Of a DNA stretch of 64,000 nt, positions 1 to 7,788 are shown piece by piece. Position 1 is the first letter of the stretch. The number at the start of each line of letters is the position of its first letter. Source of the DNA: Modicisalibacter tunisiensis. GTDB lineage: Bacteria > Pseudomonadota > Gammaproteobacteria > Pseudomonadales > Halomonadaceae. Position numbers and translations under genes: made by a program. The notes under the pieces were generated by a model. That model was given only the letters and a program-made list of their open reading frames with translations, was not told the DNA's origin and made no database searches. The DNA lies in assembly GCF_020148005.1 (NCBI RefSeq), contig NZ_JAGXFD010000001.1, positions 1,778,931 to 1,842,930 on the forward strand. Reading direction: 5' to 3'.

Positions 1-461
1 GGCTGAATGCTGGCGAAGGGGTTGCCCTGGTCCCATTCACCGAGGCGAATGAGCTTGTTGAAAACGGCCCGAAGGTGCGCCTGATCGTGATTGGCCGTGC
101 TGGGCGAAATGCCGTCGGCAAGCCGCTTTTGACGAAAGCGAGCCGCGTCCATCGCGGTGATGGTTCGGGCGATGGGGTTGCCCATCATGTCGGCCAAGGC
201 GTTGATCTGTGACAGGCGGCGCTTGCCGTCCTTGAGCGAGACGCCGTGAAATTCGTACCAGAGGGTAATGAGTTCACGCAGGCGACGATTGTCCCGCTTC
301 TTGGGCTGGTAGGGCTCTCCGGAGGCAGCCTTGCCGAACACGTAGGCTTCAAAGCGCTTGGCTTCGGCCTTGGTGCGCAGGGTCTTGCGTATCCGTTTGC
401 CATCGCGGCCATGGGGCCAAATATCGACACACCATCCCGTCTTGGTCTTCCTGATGCCCAT
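1..461 (-). CDS. int: Tyrosine recombinase phage integrase, N-terminal part
   Basis: This reading frame starts with ATG at 461 and runs without a stop off the left edge, giving 153 visible residues. The start MGIRKTKTGWCVDIWPHGR followed by a basic segment around KTLRTKAEAKRFEAYV is the arm-binding domain common to phage integrases. The later part (SPSTANHDQAHLRAVFNKLI) is the core-binding SAM-like domain. The catalytic R-H-R-Y residues lie outside the window. The ATG is 2 nt past the stop of the replication gene, so the two are probably co-transcribed. It should catalyse recombination at the tRNA-Leu site whose displaced end is at 11137-11191. Confidence 0.9.
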   Translation of the reverse strand, partial: MGIRKTKTGWCVDIWPHGRDGKRIRKTLRTKAEAKRFEAYVFGKAASGEPYQPKKRDNRRLRELITLWYEFHGVSLKDGKRRLSQINALADMMGNPIARTITAMDAARFRQKRLADGISPSTANHDQAHLRAVFNKLIRLGEWDQGNPFASIQ

Positions 462-463
462 GC

Positions 464-1762
464 CTAAGCGGCTCTCCCCAGGAGTCGCCGTTCGATCAAT
501 CGTTGCTCGACCAGCTGGCGGAACTCGTCCTTGCCGATCCCGCGACGGCGGTAGTATTCGGCGAGGTCGTCCCACATGCCGGAGCGTTGCAGATACCGGA
601 TGGCTTCATGGGTGCGGAAGCCCTGCCGGGCGTAGATCGAGAGCAGGTTGCCGAAGGCCAGGCAGACGTTCTTTTCGTTGCCGAGGCCGGGTTCCTTGCG
701 CTTGCGCTTGTAGAGGAAGTGAGGCGCGTGGGCGTAGAACCGGGCGTCGTCCTGGAACAGTTGCCAGGCGGGGTCGATGAGGTTGCGGCAGTGATCCAGC
801 CGGTAGCTCTGCAGGGCGGAACGCCACAGGCCGGTGAGGTGGGGCACGGTGTCGGTGAAGCGGGCAAAGCCGTGGCCCATGTCGAGGGATTCGCCGGTGT
901 CGACGTTGCAGGGCACGCCCTGGGCGAACTCGCGGAGCACGGACTGGTGAAAGCGCATCTCGATGCGCCAGACGTCGGCGTCGGGATCGTAGGGGGTGTC
1001 GAGGGGATCGTCGCCGCTGGCCTGTTCCCAGATGCCCTGCCAGAAGTGCAGCTTGTCGCGGCGGTGGGCTTCGCGGGTCTTGTTGTAGAGGGCGCATTGC
1101 AGGGCCCCGGCGGTGCCGAACAGGTAGCTTTGCCCGTAGGCGTACTGGGCGGCGACTTCGCCGCTGGTGATCTCCAGATCGGACAGGCCGTTGAGCTTAG
1201 TGACACGCTTGGAGCGGGTGACGAAGCGTTCCATGAAGTCGCGGGGTGGCTGCCAGCCCTGGACGTCGAGGGCGAGATGCACGGCGCAGCCGTGAGGCTC
1301 GGCATGGGCCAGCAGGTGGGCGGCGATGGTGTCCATGAACGCCTGACACTGGTCGGGGCTGCGCTCCTGAATGAAGTGGGGCGAGAGCTCGACCTTCACG
1401 TGCGTGCCGAGGGTGTCGACCTTGGTGTGCCGGGCCTGGAGGAAGACGATGACGCCCAGGTCGTTGTTCTGCAGGCGGTAGCGGAAGCCCGAGCCGGCCG
1501 CCCCGGCCCCCACCGACCAGACGTGATCGAACAGCACCAGGGTGGCGCCCCGACCTTCCTGATAGGCGCTGATGATGTGATCGAAGTGGGCCAGACAGGG
1601 CTTGCCGGTGTAGAGCTGGCGGACGGTGTCGACCCCCGCGTTGAGCAGGCGGATGCCATCGAGTTCGCGCTGTCCCTTGGGACTGATGAACAGCGTCCCG
1701 CGTGCATCCTGTTCGCCACGTTGCAGTGATTCCCGTGAATAGCGTTCCCAACGGTGATTCAT
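464..1762 (-). CDS. Phage replication initiation protein (Rep_trans/RstA-like)
   Basis: A 432-residue protein of the size and composition of filamentous-phage and plasmid rolling-circle initiators. Recognisable segments include KVELSPHFI, VHLALDVQGW, CALYNKTREAHRRDKLHFW and VWRIEMRFHQSVL, which resemble the Rep_trans-type replication proteins of Pf- and CTX-like phages. Its expected role is to nick the double-stranded form at the phage origin and start rolling-circle synthesis. It sits between the TraX-like gene and the integrase, late in the same transcription unit. The catalytic tyrosine cannot be assigned by eye. The family call rests on motif resemblance and context. Confidence 0.85.
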   Translation of the reverse strand: MNHRWERYSRESLQRGEQDARGTLFISPKGQRELDGIRLLNAGVDTVRQLYTGKPCLAHFDHIISAYQEGRGATLVLFDHVWSVGAGAAGSGFRYRLQNNDLGVIVFLQARHTKVDTLGTHVKVELSPHFIQERSPDQCQAFMDTIAAHLLAHAEPHGCAVHLALDVQGWQPPRDFMERFVTRSKRVTKLNGLSDLEITSGEVAAQYAYGQSYLFGTAGALQCALYNKTREAHRRDKLHFWQGIWEQASGDDPLDTPYDPDADVWRIEMRFHQSVLREFAQGVPCNVDTGESLDMGHGFARFTDTVPHLTGLWRSALQSYRLDHCRNLIDPAWQLFQDDARFYAHAPHFLYKRKRKEPGLGNEKNVCLAFGNLLSIYARQGFRTHEAIRYLQRSGMWDDLAEYYRRRGIGKDEFRQLVEQRLIERRLLGRAA

Positions 1763-1835
1763 AAAAAACCCTGTGTCCGGTAATGATCGTTATTGGCCAG
1801 TAATCGCGGTGGTCGTTGTCACTCTGCGAGACGTG

Positions 1836-2591
1836 CTACAGGGCGGGTCTCGCCAGCGTATACAGCCCGATCCACAGCGCGAGCAGGGCGAAGTGACCCG
1901 GATACCAGGCGAGCCAGAGCGCACGCGGCGGGGCACTGAGCCGGGGCAGACTGGGCAGCGTAGGGCGTTGGCTGAGGATGAGCAGCGCGGCGACGGTGGC
2001 CAGGCTGACGGTGGCGTTGAGGGCCCCAGCATTGATGAGCGCGCCCAGGGCCAGCACGGCGAGTTGCGGCAGCGGATGACCCCGGTAGTGGAAGGCGGCC
2101 CAGAAGGCGGGCACCAGCAGCAGGCCGAGGTGGGCGTACTCGAAGTGATCGCCGACGAGCAGCCAGACAACGACGGCGACCAGGGCGGCGGAATAGCGGT
2201 ACCAGACGTCCTCGAGGCGCTGGATGGCGGCGACGGTGAGCAGCCCGGCGGCCAGGGTGAAGCAGACGTTGAGCCGATCGACCGATTGCACCGCGAGATA
2301 GGGCAGCTGGGCGGCCAGGGCGATGAGCAGGATGCGTCCGGCATAGCGCAGCGGGTCGCGGGTGTTGTGGCAGGCGTGCCAGGCGACCATCCCGGCGAAC
2401 AGCGGGAAGGCGACGCGCCCGGCGGTGATCGCCCAGGGGGTGACGGCGGCATCGGCCGGCAGCAGGAAGCGGCAGGCATGCTCGACGGTCATGGTGACCA
2501 GGGCGAGCCATTGGGCCAGCGGCACCCAGGCATTGCGGGCGGCATCGGGACGGGACAGGACGGCGGTATCAACCGTGGATGCGGTGGTCAT
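1836..2591 (-). CDS. TraX-like membrane acyltransferase
   Basis: A 251-residue hydrophobic protein with about seven membrane segments. The N-terminal third contains RVAFPLFAGMVAW and RYAGRILLIALAAQLPYL, typical of the TraX family; E. coli F-plasmid TraX N-acetylates the pilin subunit. Its ATG overlaps the secretin stop codon (ATGA), so it is translationally coupled to the phage export genes. Inferred role: acylation of a phage coat protein, or of host pilin to change phage receptor availability. The family assignment is fairly strong and the substrate is unknown. It is not a core inovirus function, so it is an accessory gene embedded in the late operon. Confidence 0.75.
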   Translation of the reverse strand: MTTASTVDTAVLSRPDAARNAWVPLAQWLALVTMTVEHACRFLLPADAAVTPWAITAGRVAFPLFAGMVAWHACHNTRDPLRYAGRILLIALAAQLPYLAVQSVDRLNVCFTLAAGLLTVAAIQRLEDVWYRYSAALVAVVVWLLVGDHFEYAHLGLLLVPAFWAAFHYRGHPLPQLAVLALGALINAGALNATVSLATVAALLILSQRPTLPSLPRLSAPPRALWLAWYPGHFALLALWIGLYTLARPAL

Positions 2592-3847
2592 GAGGTGGCC
2601 TCCAGGGTGGGCAGGACGGTGGCTTGCAGCAGGACGTAGAGCTTGCGGTGCTGGGCGCTGGTCGAGGTGTTCTCGAACAACCGGCCGATCAGCGGCAGGG
2701 ACGACAGGCCGGGGACGCCGGAGGTCTGCTGGCTGGTTTCATCGCTGACCAGCCCGCCCAGGAGCACGGTCTGGCCGGAGCGAATCTGCACGGTGGTGGT
2801 GATGCTGCGCTGGTTGGTGATGATGTCGCTGGCCTCCAGCGAGTCCGAGAGGCTGTCGGCCTGGGTCTGGACGTCCATGATCACCAGCCCGGCCCCGGTG
2901 ACGACCGGGGTGACGGCGAGACTGACCCCGACGTCGCGGCGTTCGATGGTCTGAAAGGGGTTCTCGACGCTGGCGGCCTGGCCGGTGACGCGCCCGGTGA
3001 CGAAGGGCACGTTCTGCCCCACCGAGATGCGCCCGGCCTTGCCGGAGAGGGTGAGGATCTGCGGCGTGGACAGGACCTTGGCCTGGCTGTTGCGCTCCAG
3101 GGCGTTGACGGCCAGCGCGAGGACGTTGCCGTCGAAGATGCCGAACGAGCCGCCGGGGGTGGACAGGCTCGAGCCGAGGTTGTTGGTGTTCACGCCCCCG
3201 GCGAGCCCGGCCCCACTTCTTGCCCGTCCCAGGGCCACGCCAAGGTCGAAGGTGTCGCCATCATTGGTCTCGAACAGGATGGCGCGGATCAGCACCTGGG
3301 GCCGGGTGACGTCGATGCGCGGCAGCAGGCGTTGCAGGGCCTGAATGCGCTTTTCATCGCCGTTGACCAGCAGGGCGTTGGCGGCGGGGAGTACCTGACT
3401 GGCGGCGTTGCCCTGGGCGGCGGCGGTGCGACGGTTCAGGAAGGCATCGACCAGCGGCGTGACGTCGGCGGCGCGCAGATGATCGAAGCGCAGAATGGTG
3501 GTGGTCTGGGGCGTGCGCGGGCCGGTGTCCAGGGCCTGGGTGAATTCGCCGGGGGCTGTGGGCGTCACGGTGGGCGGCTCGCCGGGGACGATCTGATAGC
3601 CGTGGGCCTCGAGGACGCCGCGGAAGAAGGCGGGCAACTCGTCATCGGCCACGTCGGGGGCGTAGACGGTCAGGGTGCCGTCCACCGAGGGATCGAGGGC
3701 GAGCGCGGTGTGCGTTTTTTCCGAATACCAGCGTACGAAATCTCGCACACTGGCGTCCTGCATTTCGATGGGGACGGCGTAGGCCATCGCCGACAGCAGG
3801 GCGAGGACAACACCGACAACGCTGCGGCTAGCAAGTGATCTGCACAT
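2588..3847 (-). CDS. pIV-like secretin (filamentous phage export channel)
   Basis: A 419-residue outer-membrane secretin. It starts at ATG 3847 with a signal peptide (RSLASRSVVGVVLALLSAMA, cleavage near AYA-VP). An N0/STN-type domain follows (about 22-100), then an N-domain (about 125-210) and the beta-domain, with the signatures VLSTPQILTLSGKAGRISVG, VGVSLAVTPVV, ITTTVQIRSGQTVLLGGLVS and VPGLSSLPLIGRLF. Oligomers form the pore through which the virion is extruded, working with Zot/pI. The start overlaps the zot 3' end by 20 nt. Having its own secretin means the phage need not borrow the host type II channel. Confidence 0.92.
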   Translation of the reverse strand: MCRSLASRSVVGVVLALLSAMAYAVPIEMQDASVRDFVRWYSEKTHTALALDPSVDGTLTVYAPDVADDELPAFFRGVLEAHGYQIVPGEPPTVTPTAPGEFTQALDTGPRTPQTTTILRFDHLRAADVTPLVDAFLNRRTAAAQGNAASQVLPAANALLVNGDEKRIQALQRLLPRIDVTRPQVLIRAILFETNDGDTFDLGVALGRARSGAGLAGGVNTNNLGSSLSTPGGSFGIFDGNVLALAVNALERNSQAKVLSTPQILTLSGKAGRISVGQNVPFVTGRVTGQAASVENPFQTIERRDVGVSLAVTPVVTGAGLVIMDVQTQADSLSDSLEASDIITNQRSITTTVQIRSGQTVLLGGLVSDETSQQTSGVPGLSSLPLIGRLFENTSTSAQHRKLYVLLQATVLPTLEATS

Positions 3848-4895
3848 GATCGGCTCCCTGTTCGAGGCGGAGGTGACAGGCGTCCACCGGGACGAGACGT
3901 AGCCCCTGACGGGCGAGGTCGTCGCTGGTGGCAGGCCGGTTGTCGCCATCACGAAGGCGGTAGGTGGTGGTGTCGCCGAGGCGCGCATAGCCGGTGATGC
4001 GGTAGTCGGCGAAGTGGGTGAGATCGACCGGCGCGGTGGCCGGGGTGGGGGCGTTGTCGGCGCGGGCGTCGACCTGATCGACGAGCAGCACCGAGGTGGT
4101 CAGCACGATGCCCAGAGCGAAGCCGACCAGGGCGAGCAGCGGGCGGTTGAAGCGTTTCCAGTAGATGCGCGTCAGTGTCATGACGAACCTCAGATCGCGG
4201 GGCACGCGAAGGCGGCCATGGGTGTACCAGGGCGGCAGCTGGGTGTAGGTGCCGTGGGGGTAGTGATCGGAGAACGCCTGCTTGGTGTCGTAGGCCGGAT
4301 AGAGCGAACGGCCGGTGTAGGTCCAGCGCTCGACCACCAGCGAGGTCGGGGAATCGCCATACTTGACGATGCCCATGTGCAGCTTGGGCATGGGCACCTT
4401 GCCGCCGGCGAACAGCGACCACAGCGAGCCGATGAACGGCAGCGAGAGACGATCCAGGCGACGGCAGTAGACGACATGCTCGGCCAGCGCGACGCGGGCC
4501 TGCTTGTCCATGATGGAGAGGTCCTGGATCAGGAAGATGATGTCCCAACCCAATTTCCGGGCGTGGAGAAACCAGTTGATGACGTCCTGACGGCTCTTGT
4601 CGTTCCAGCTGCGGGCGTTGAACCAGGTGCCGCACTCATCGAGGACCAGCAGGCCGTTTTTCGCCTCGTCGTAACTCTCGGTGCCCCGGCCGATGGACTC
4701 GAGATCGGGCAGGGTGGGCTTGTCGGGAATGCGGTAGAAACGGGTCTGCTTGGCGGTCGGCCCGATCAGCTTGTCGAGCCGGATATCCAGGTTGGTGGCG
4801 ACCTTGCAGCCCCGGTTGAGCTTGTCCTTGATCTTGCCGACGGCGACCAGAGTCTTGCCCGCGCCGAGTTTGCCGGTGACGACGTAGACGGCCAT
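3828..4895 (-). CDS. zot: Zonular occludens toxin-like assembly ATPase (pI)
   Basis: A 355-residue inner-membrane assembly protein. The N-terminal ATPase domain has Walker A GKLGAGKT at residues 8-15 and a Walker B-like LLVLDECGTWF. A single transmembrane segment near residue 250 (PLLALVGFALGIVLTTSVLL) is followed by a periplasmic tail that probably contacts the secretin. This is the conserved marker of inoviruses. The ATG at 4895 shares one base with the TGA of the pVI-like gene, which decides the start; an upstream in-frame ATG at 4943 would extend into that gene. Zot homologues drive coat extrusion using ATP; toxicity to eukaryotes is not implied here. Confidence 0.95.
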   Translation of the reverse strand: MAVYVVTGKLGAGKTLVAVGKIKDKLNRGCKVATNLDIRLDKLIGPTAKQTRFYRIPDKPTLPDLESIGRGTESYDEAKNGLLVLDECGTWFNARSWNDKSRQDVINWFLHARKLGWDIIFLIQDLSIMDKQARVALAEHVVYCRRLDRLSLPFIGSLWSLFAGGKVPMPKLHMGIVKYGDSPTSLVVERWTYTGRSLYPAYDTKQAFSDHYPHGTYTQLPPWYTHGRLRVPRDLRFVMTLTRIYWKRFNRPLLALVGFALGIVLTTSVLLVDQVDARADNAPTPATAPVDLTHFADYRITGYARLGDTTTYRLRDGDNRPATSDDLARQGLRLVPVDACHLRLEQGADHVQITC

Positions 4896-5245
4896 CAGAT
4901 CCCCCCGAGATTGACGAGCCGATCCTTGATGGAGAAGGCCCACACGAAGAACTTGGCCATTACCAGGGCGGAGACGCAGGCGGCGAAGTTGTCGGGCAGG
5001 ATGCGGCCGATGCCGTCGGCGAGCAGCGCGGGCATGGACGCGGACAGCCCCTGGACCAGGGCGTCGATACCGCTGGCCATGGCGGTGATCAGGCCGAGGA
5101 CCACGCCCACCTTGACCAGGAACAGGCCGAAGCGGGCGACCTTGAACCAGAAGTAAAAGCGCAGGAACAGCTTGCCGAAGTTGAGCAGCAGGGCTTCCAG
5201 CGCGGGGACCAGAAGGCGGGCGAGACGAGCGAGAATGGCACCCAT
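4895..5245 (-). CDS. Minor coat pVI-like protein (DUF2523-like)
   Basis: A 116-residue hydrophobic protein starting with MGAILARLARLLVPALEALL, with three probable membrane segments (near residues 10-30, 38-60 and 80-105). Position between the pIII-like and zot genes and overall size match the DUF2523/pVI minor coat proteins of filamentous phages. With pIII, these cap the virion end that leaves the cell last. The ATG is 2 nt after the pIII stop, and the stop overlaps the zot start. The longer upstream reading frame merely runs through the pIII gene. Confidence 0.85.
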   Translation of the reverse strand: MGAILARLARLLVPALEALLLNFGKLFLRFYFWFKVARFGLFLVKVGVVLGLITAMASGIDALVQGLSASMPALLADGIGRILPDNFAACVSALVMAKFFVWAFSIKDRLVNLGGI

Positions 5246-5247
5246 GC

Positions 5248-6717
5248 TTATCCCTCCGCCCCGTTGCGATAGGACAGGGCCATCATGGTGATCTGGTAGG
5301 TGGTGAAGAAGAACAGCAGCCACGACAGCGCGGCCTTGATGAGATCGAAGACGCGGCACTCGATGGTCATGACGTGGCCGTTGAACTCGAAGGTCAGCGG
5401 GGTGCAGGTGCCTCCGCCGGGCAGGGTGGGCATCCAGCCGGTCACGGTGTCACGCACCGCGCCGACGGCCTGGCCAATGATGCTGCCGTCATCCTCGAAC
5501 AACGTCTGATAACGGTCGTTCAGGTCGCCCTGGGTGGTGTCGTTCTGGCTGGTGAGATCGTTCATCACCTCGTCGCCGATGCCCTGACCGTCGAAGTCGG
5601 CGCGCACGGCGTCTTCCGTGGGCGCGCCGTCGGTGCTGGTGAAGGTGTCGACCAGCGATTGAAAGCCATCCTGAATCGATGCCTTCACGCCGCCGATGGC
5701 ATCCAGCACGCCGCTCAGATCGGTGCCGGTGCCGGTGTCGGTGCCATCGGTGCTGCCGGAATCGGTGCCGGTTCCCGAGCCGGAATCAGTGCCCGTTCCT
5801 GAATCGGTACCCGAGCCGGCGTCGGTGCCGCTGCCGGCATCCCCCCAGCTACCCCCGCCGATGGACAGGCCGCCGCCGACCTCGATGGGATCGCCGCTGG
5901 CGTCATAGGCACCGTCGGTAACGGTGATGGGGTCGCCGTTGGCGTCGTAGGCGCCCTGGTCGTCCAGGGTGATCGGATTGCCGGCACTGTCGAAGGCGCC
6001 GACGTTGATATCGGCCGCATCGCCGGAATAGCAGTAATAGGACCCCCCGGAGCCGACGTAGCCGCCCGAGCAGGAGGACGGGTCGGTGGTTTCGGTGAAG
6101 GCGTCGGAGAGTTCGCCGCCGGATTCGACATTGCTGCCGCTGTCCAGGGTGTTGACCTCGCCGGTCGACGTGGCGGTGAAATCACCAGTCAGGTAGCACT
6201 GACCGTCAGGCGCGGTATCGCCGTTGGCATTGGTGGTGGTACAGACGCCGACCCCCTTGCCGGAGGGTGTCAGCGAGCAGGCGCCGGTGTTATAGGGCGG
6301 GGCTTCGAGCTCGCCCTTGAGAACGGTGGCGTGGCCGTATTCGGATTGGCATTCCTCATCCGAATACACGTAGTTATAAACAGGACTGGAAATGGAGCCA
6401 TCCGCAATTCCCGTTTCAACATCACTCGTCATACCATACGAATAATCAACGGCTACAACATAATAATTTCCACCAGAGCAACGGTCATCAGGACCGGAAT
6501 ACAAAACACCTATGCCACGAATCCACCAAGGCGAGCTTTGCAAATACGACCGGCCTTCCAATAAAGACATACTTCCAGCAAGAGCCGAAGAATACGTACA
6601 GTAAAGTTGTGAATTGTCGGACTGAGTTTGGTTGGTTATACCTGCAGACGCATCCGATACGGAAAGAAAAAAGATCACCGGCACCAGGGCAACCAGGAAC
6701 AAAAGGCGTCGAATCAT
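5248..6717 (-). CDS. pIII-like adsorption protein (virion tip)
   Basis: A 489-residue secreted protein with a signal peptide (MIRRLLFLVALVPVIFF..., cleavage near DASA-GI). The Cys-rich N-terminal domain (residues 30-250) holds YCTYSS, DDRCSGG, EECQSEYG and CSLTPSG. A low-complexity linker follows, built of short SGTGTDSG-type repeats (about 300-340). The C-terminal domain ends in a membrane anchor (IKAALSWLLFFFTTYQITM). This layout matches filamentous-phage pIII: receptor-binding N domains, flexible linker and membrane-held C domain. The N-terminal segment (near 6330-6660) has unusually low GC and rare codons compared with the rest, suggesting exchange of the host-range domain. The start at 6717 lies just after the coat terminator. 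Confidence 0.88.
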   Translation of the reverse strand: MIRRLLFLVALVPVIFFLSVSDASAGITNQTQSDNSQLYCTYSSALAGSMSLLEGRSYLQSSPWWIRGIGVLYSGPDDRCSGGNYYVVAVDYSYGMTSDVETGIADGSISSPVYNYVYSDEECQSEYGHATVLKGELEAPPYNTGACSLTPSGKGVGVCTTTNANGDTAPDGQCYLTGDFTATSTGEVNTLDSGSNVESGGELSDAFTETTDPSSCSGGYVGSGGSYYCYSGDAADINVGAFDSAGNPITLDDQGAYDANGDPITVTDGAYDASGDPIEVGGGLSIGGGSWGDAGSGTDAGSGTDSGTGTDSGSGTGTDSGSTDGTDTGTGTDLSGVLDAIGGVKASIQDGFQSLVDTFTSTDGAPTEDAVRADFDGQGIGDEVMNDLTSQNDTTQGDLNDRYQTLFEDDGSIIGQAVGAVRDTVTGWMPTLPGGGTCTPLTFEFNGHVMTIECRVFDLIKAALSWLLFFFTTYQITMMALSYRNGAEG

Positions 6718-6752
6718 GGCGGGAGTCTCGGTACCGGGGGTGGAACGAAGAA

Positions 6753-6771
6753 GGGGGCCGGTGGGGCCCCC
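6753..6771 (-). terminator. Rho-independent-type hairpin between major coat and pIII genes
   Basis: GGGGGCC (6753-6759) pairs with GGCCCCC (6765-6771) around a 5-nt loop. On the minus strand it is followed by a T-rich stretch, CTTCTTCG. It lies in the 71 nt between the coat stop and the pIII start. Filamentous phages place a terminator here so that coat transcripts greatly exceed downstream ones. Confidence 0.75.
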
Positions 6772-6788
6772 TCGTGGCGTGAGGCCGA

Positions 6789-7064
6789 TCAGGTGGCCTT
6801 GTTGGCGAACTTCTTGAACAGGCCGATGGCCAGCAGCGAGCCGACGATGGCGGTGACGACGGGCCATGCCTGGCTGGCCATGTCGCTGGCCTGGGACTGC
6901 AGCTCGCTGAACGCCTGGGAGGCGGCGGAGGGATCGCTGGTGGTCGCGGAGGCGAAGCCGGAGACGACCAGGGCACCGGCCCCGGCGGTCATGGCGAGCG
7001 ACTTGCGGCCGAGGGTGGCACGAACGTGAGCGATGCGTTGCTTAGCTTGGGTTGCGATGGTCAT
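6789..7064 (-). CDS. Major coat protein precursor (pVIII-like)
   Basis: A 91-residue precursor. A basic leader and hydrophobic core (SLAMTAGAGALVVSGFASA) end in an ASA signal-peptidase site. The mature part is about 51 residues: an acidic/amphipathic helix (SDPSAASQAFSELQSQASDM), a membrane helix (AWPVVTAIVGSLLAIGLF) and a basic tail, KKFANKAT. Size and charge distribution match Ff pVIII, whose C-terminal lysines contact the packaged DNA. The ATG at 7064 overlaps the stop of the preceding small gene (ATGA). An in-frame ATG at 7118 is rejected because it reads through that small gene. Confidence 0.92.
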   Translation of the reverse strand: MTIATQAKQRIAHVRATLGRKSLAMTAGAGALVVSGFASATTSDPSAASQAFSELQSQASDMASQAWPVVTAIVGSLLAIGLFKKFANKAT

Positions 7065-7171
7065 GTTGAGACTTCCATAAAGCGCTTGAAGGCAAGCATT
7101 GAGGTTCCCCACACCCAACCGAGGGCGTAGGCACTAATCAGGGAGCCGATGAGCTCGGGAACGGTCATCAT
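7061..7171 (-). CDS. Small membrane protein, candidate minor coat (pVII/pIX-like)
   Basis: A 36-residue reading frame, MMTVPELIGSLISAYALGWV then a short tail with FKRFME, forms one hydrophobic helix with a basic C-terminal side. It is below usual ORF cut-offs. It overlaps its neighbour on each side by 4 nt (ATGA junctions), which strongly supports translation. Position immediately before the major coat gene and size match the two tiny end-cap proteins of filamentous virions. An alternative start at 7168 gives one residue less. Function is inferred from position, size and topology only. Confidence 0.75.
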   Translation of the reverse strand: MMTVPELIGSLISAYALGWVWGTSMLAFKRFMEVST

Positions 7172-7266
7172 CGTTGGCCCCCCTTTATTGCCCCGAGCCC
7201 GAAAACGGCAACGAGCCCGATGCAATAAACCAGGAGCCACAGACTGGTGAACTGGTCAGCGTCCAT
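7168..7266 (-). CDS. Small membrane protein, candidate minor coat (pVII/pIX-like)
   Basis: A 32-residue frame starting MDADQFTSLWLLVYCIGLVA and ending AIKGGQR has an acidic N-terminus, one membrane helix and a basic tail, a miniature coat protein topology. The stop overlaps the next small gene's ATGATG start. It follows the ssDNA-binding gene by 14 nt. In Ff phages the order is gV-gVII-gIX-gVIII, and the order here is the same. This makes a pVII-like identity likely, though a protein this small cannot be proven by sequence alone. Confidence 0.75.
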   Translation of the reverse strand: MDADQFTSLWLLVYCIGLVAVFGLGAIKGGQR

Positions 7267-7280
7267 GGCTCGGGATTCGC

Positions 7281-7598
7281 TTAACTGGTGGCTTTGACGT
7301 CGGCCTTGGGATGGCCGGTCGCAGAGGGCTTGCGTACGGCGATGGCGTGCATGGTCATCTTGCCTTGGGAGACGCGCATCTCGGCGTCGATCTCGAGGTT
7401 GCAGGGCATGTTGGGCGCGTGGGCGCGCAGCTGGTCGAGAATCTCGTAGGGCGCGGAGATGGTCATGACTTCGTGGCCGATGCGGTTCTCGTTGTCGGGA
7501 TCGGCTTCGTTCATCAAGGTGATCTTGGCGCCCTTGATGCCGCCGTCCATGGAGTAGCGCATGGCGCCGAGAACGCGAGCCTGGATGGTGTTGATCAT
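7281..7598 (-). CDS. Phage single-stranded DNA-binding protein (pV-like)
   Basis: A 105-residue protein starting MINTIQARVLGAMRYSMDGG and ending in a Lys-rich tail, GHPKADVKATS. Size, position before the small coat genes, and a beta-rich pattern (KITLMN, VMTISAPYEILDQL, NLEIDAEMRVSQGKMTMHAI) fit the inovirus ssDNA-binding protein. That protein coats new single strands, represses further replicative-form synthesis and is replaced by pVIII during extrusion. The start at 7598 is chosen because AAGGAACTG lies upstream; an in-frame ATG at 7637 would overlap the preceding reading frame. The family call is based on synteny and size. Confidence 0.75.
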   Translation of the reverse strand: MINTIQARVLGAMRYSMDGGIKGAKITLMNEADPDNENRIGHEVMTISAPYEILDQLRAHAPNMPCNLEIDAEMRVSQGKMTMHAIAVRKPSATGHPKADVKATS

Positions 7599-7614
7599 GG
7601 TCTTCAGTTCCTTT

Positions 7615-7788
7615 TCAGCGTGTGTGCTGGGCTGCACGGGTTTGGCAGTGGTGAGCGAGCACGGCTAGCTCTGCGAGGTCCGGTGCGTCGGGGTCGAGCA
7701 TCCGGGTCAGGTGTTCTGCCTGGGCGTAGAGGAGCGCGGCGTGGCCGTAGTCGCGGCCTTGCAGACACCGCGCGCCCCGCTCCCTCAA
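7615..7788 (-). CDS. Small hypothetical phage protein, start uncertain
   Basis: The reading frame ends at 7615, 16 nt before the ssDNA-binding gene. A TTG at 7788 gives 57 residues (RERGARCLQGRDYGHAALLY... then LDPDAPDLAELAVLAHHC), mostly helical and without a recognised domain. The same frame stays open to an ATG at 7968, but that extension encodes Pro/Gly/Arg/Thr-rich sequence typical of non-coding GC-rich DNA and covers strong hairpins, so I prefer the shorter version. No function assigned. Confidence 0.4.
   Translation of the reverse strand: MRERGARCLQGRDYGHAALLYAQAEHLTRMLDPDAPDLAELAVLAHHCQTRAAQHTR

Noticed and set aside
503..1729. Long plus-strand reading frame opposite the replication gene
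   Set aside because: It is the antisense shadow of a clear Rep gene in GC-rich DNA. It shows no family motifs, and the phage genes around it are all on the minus strand.
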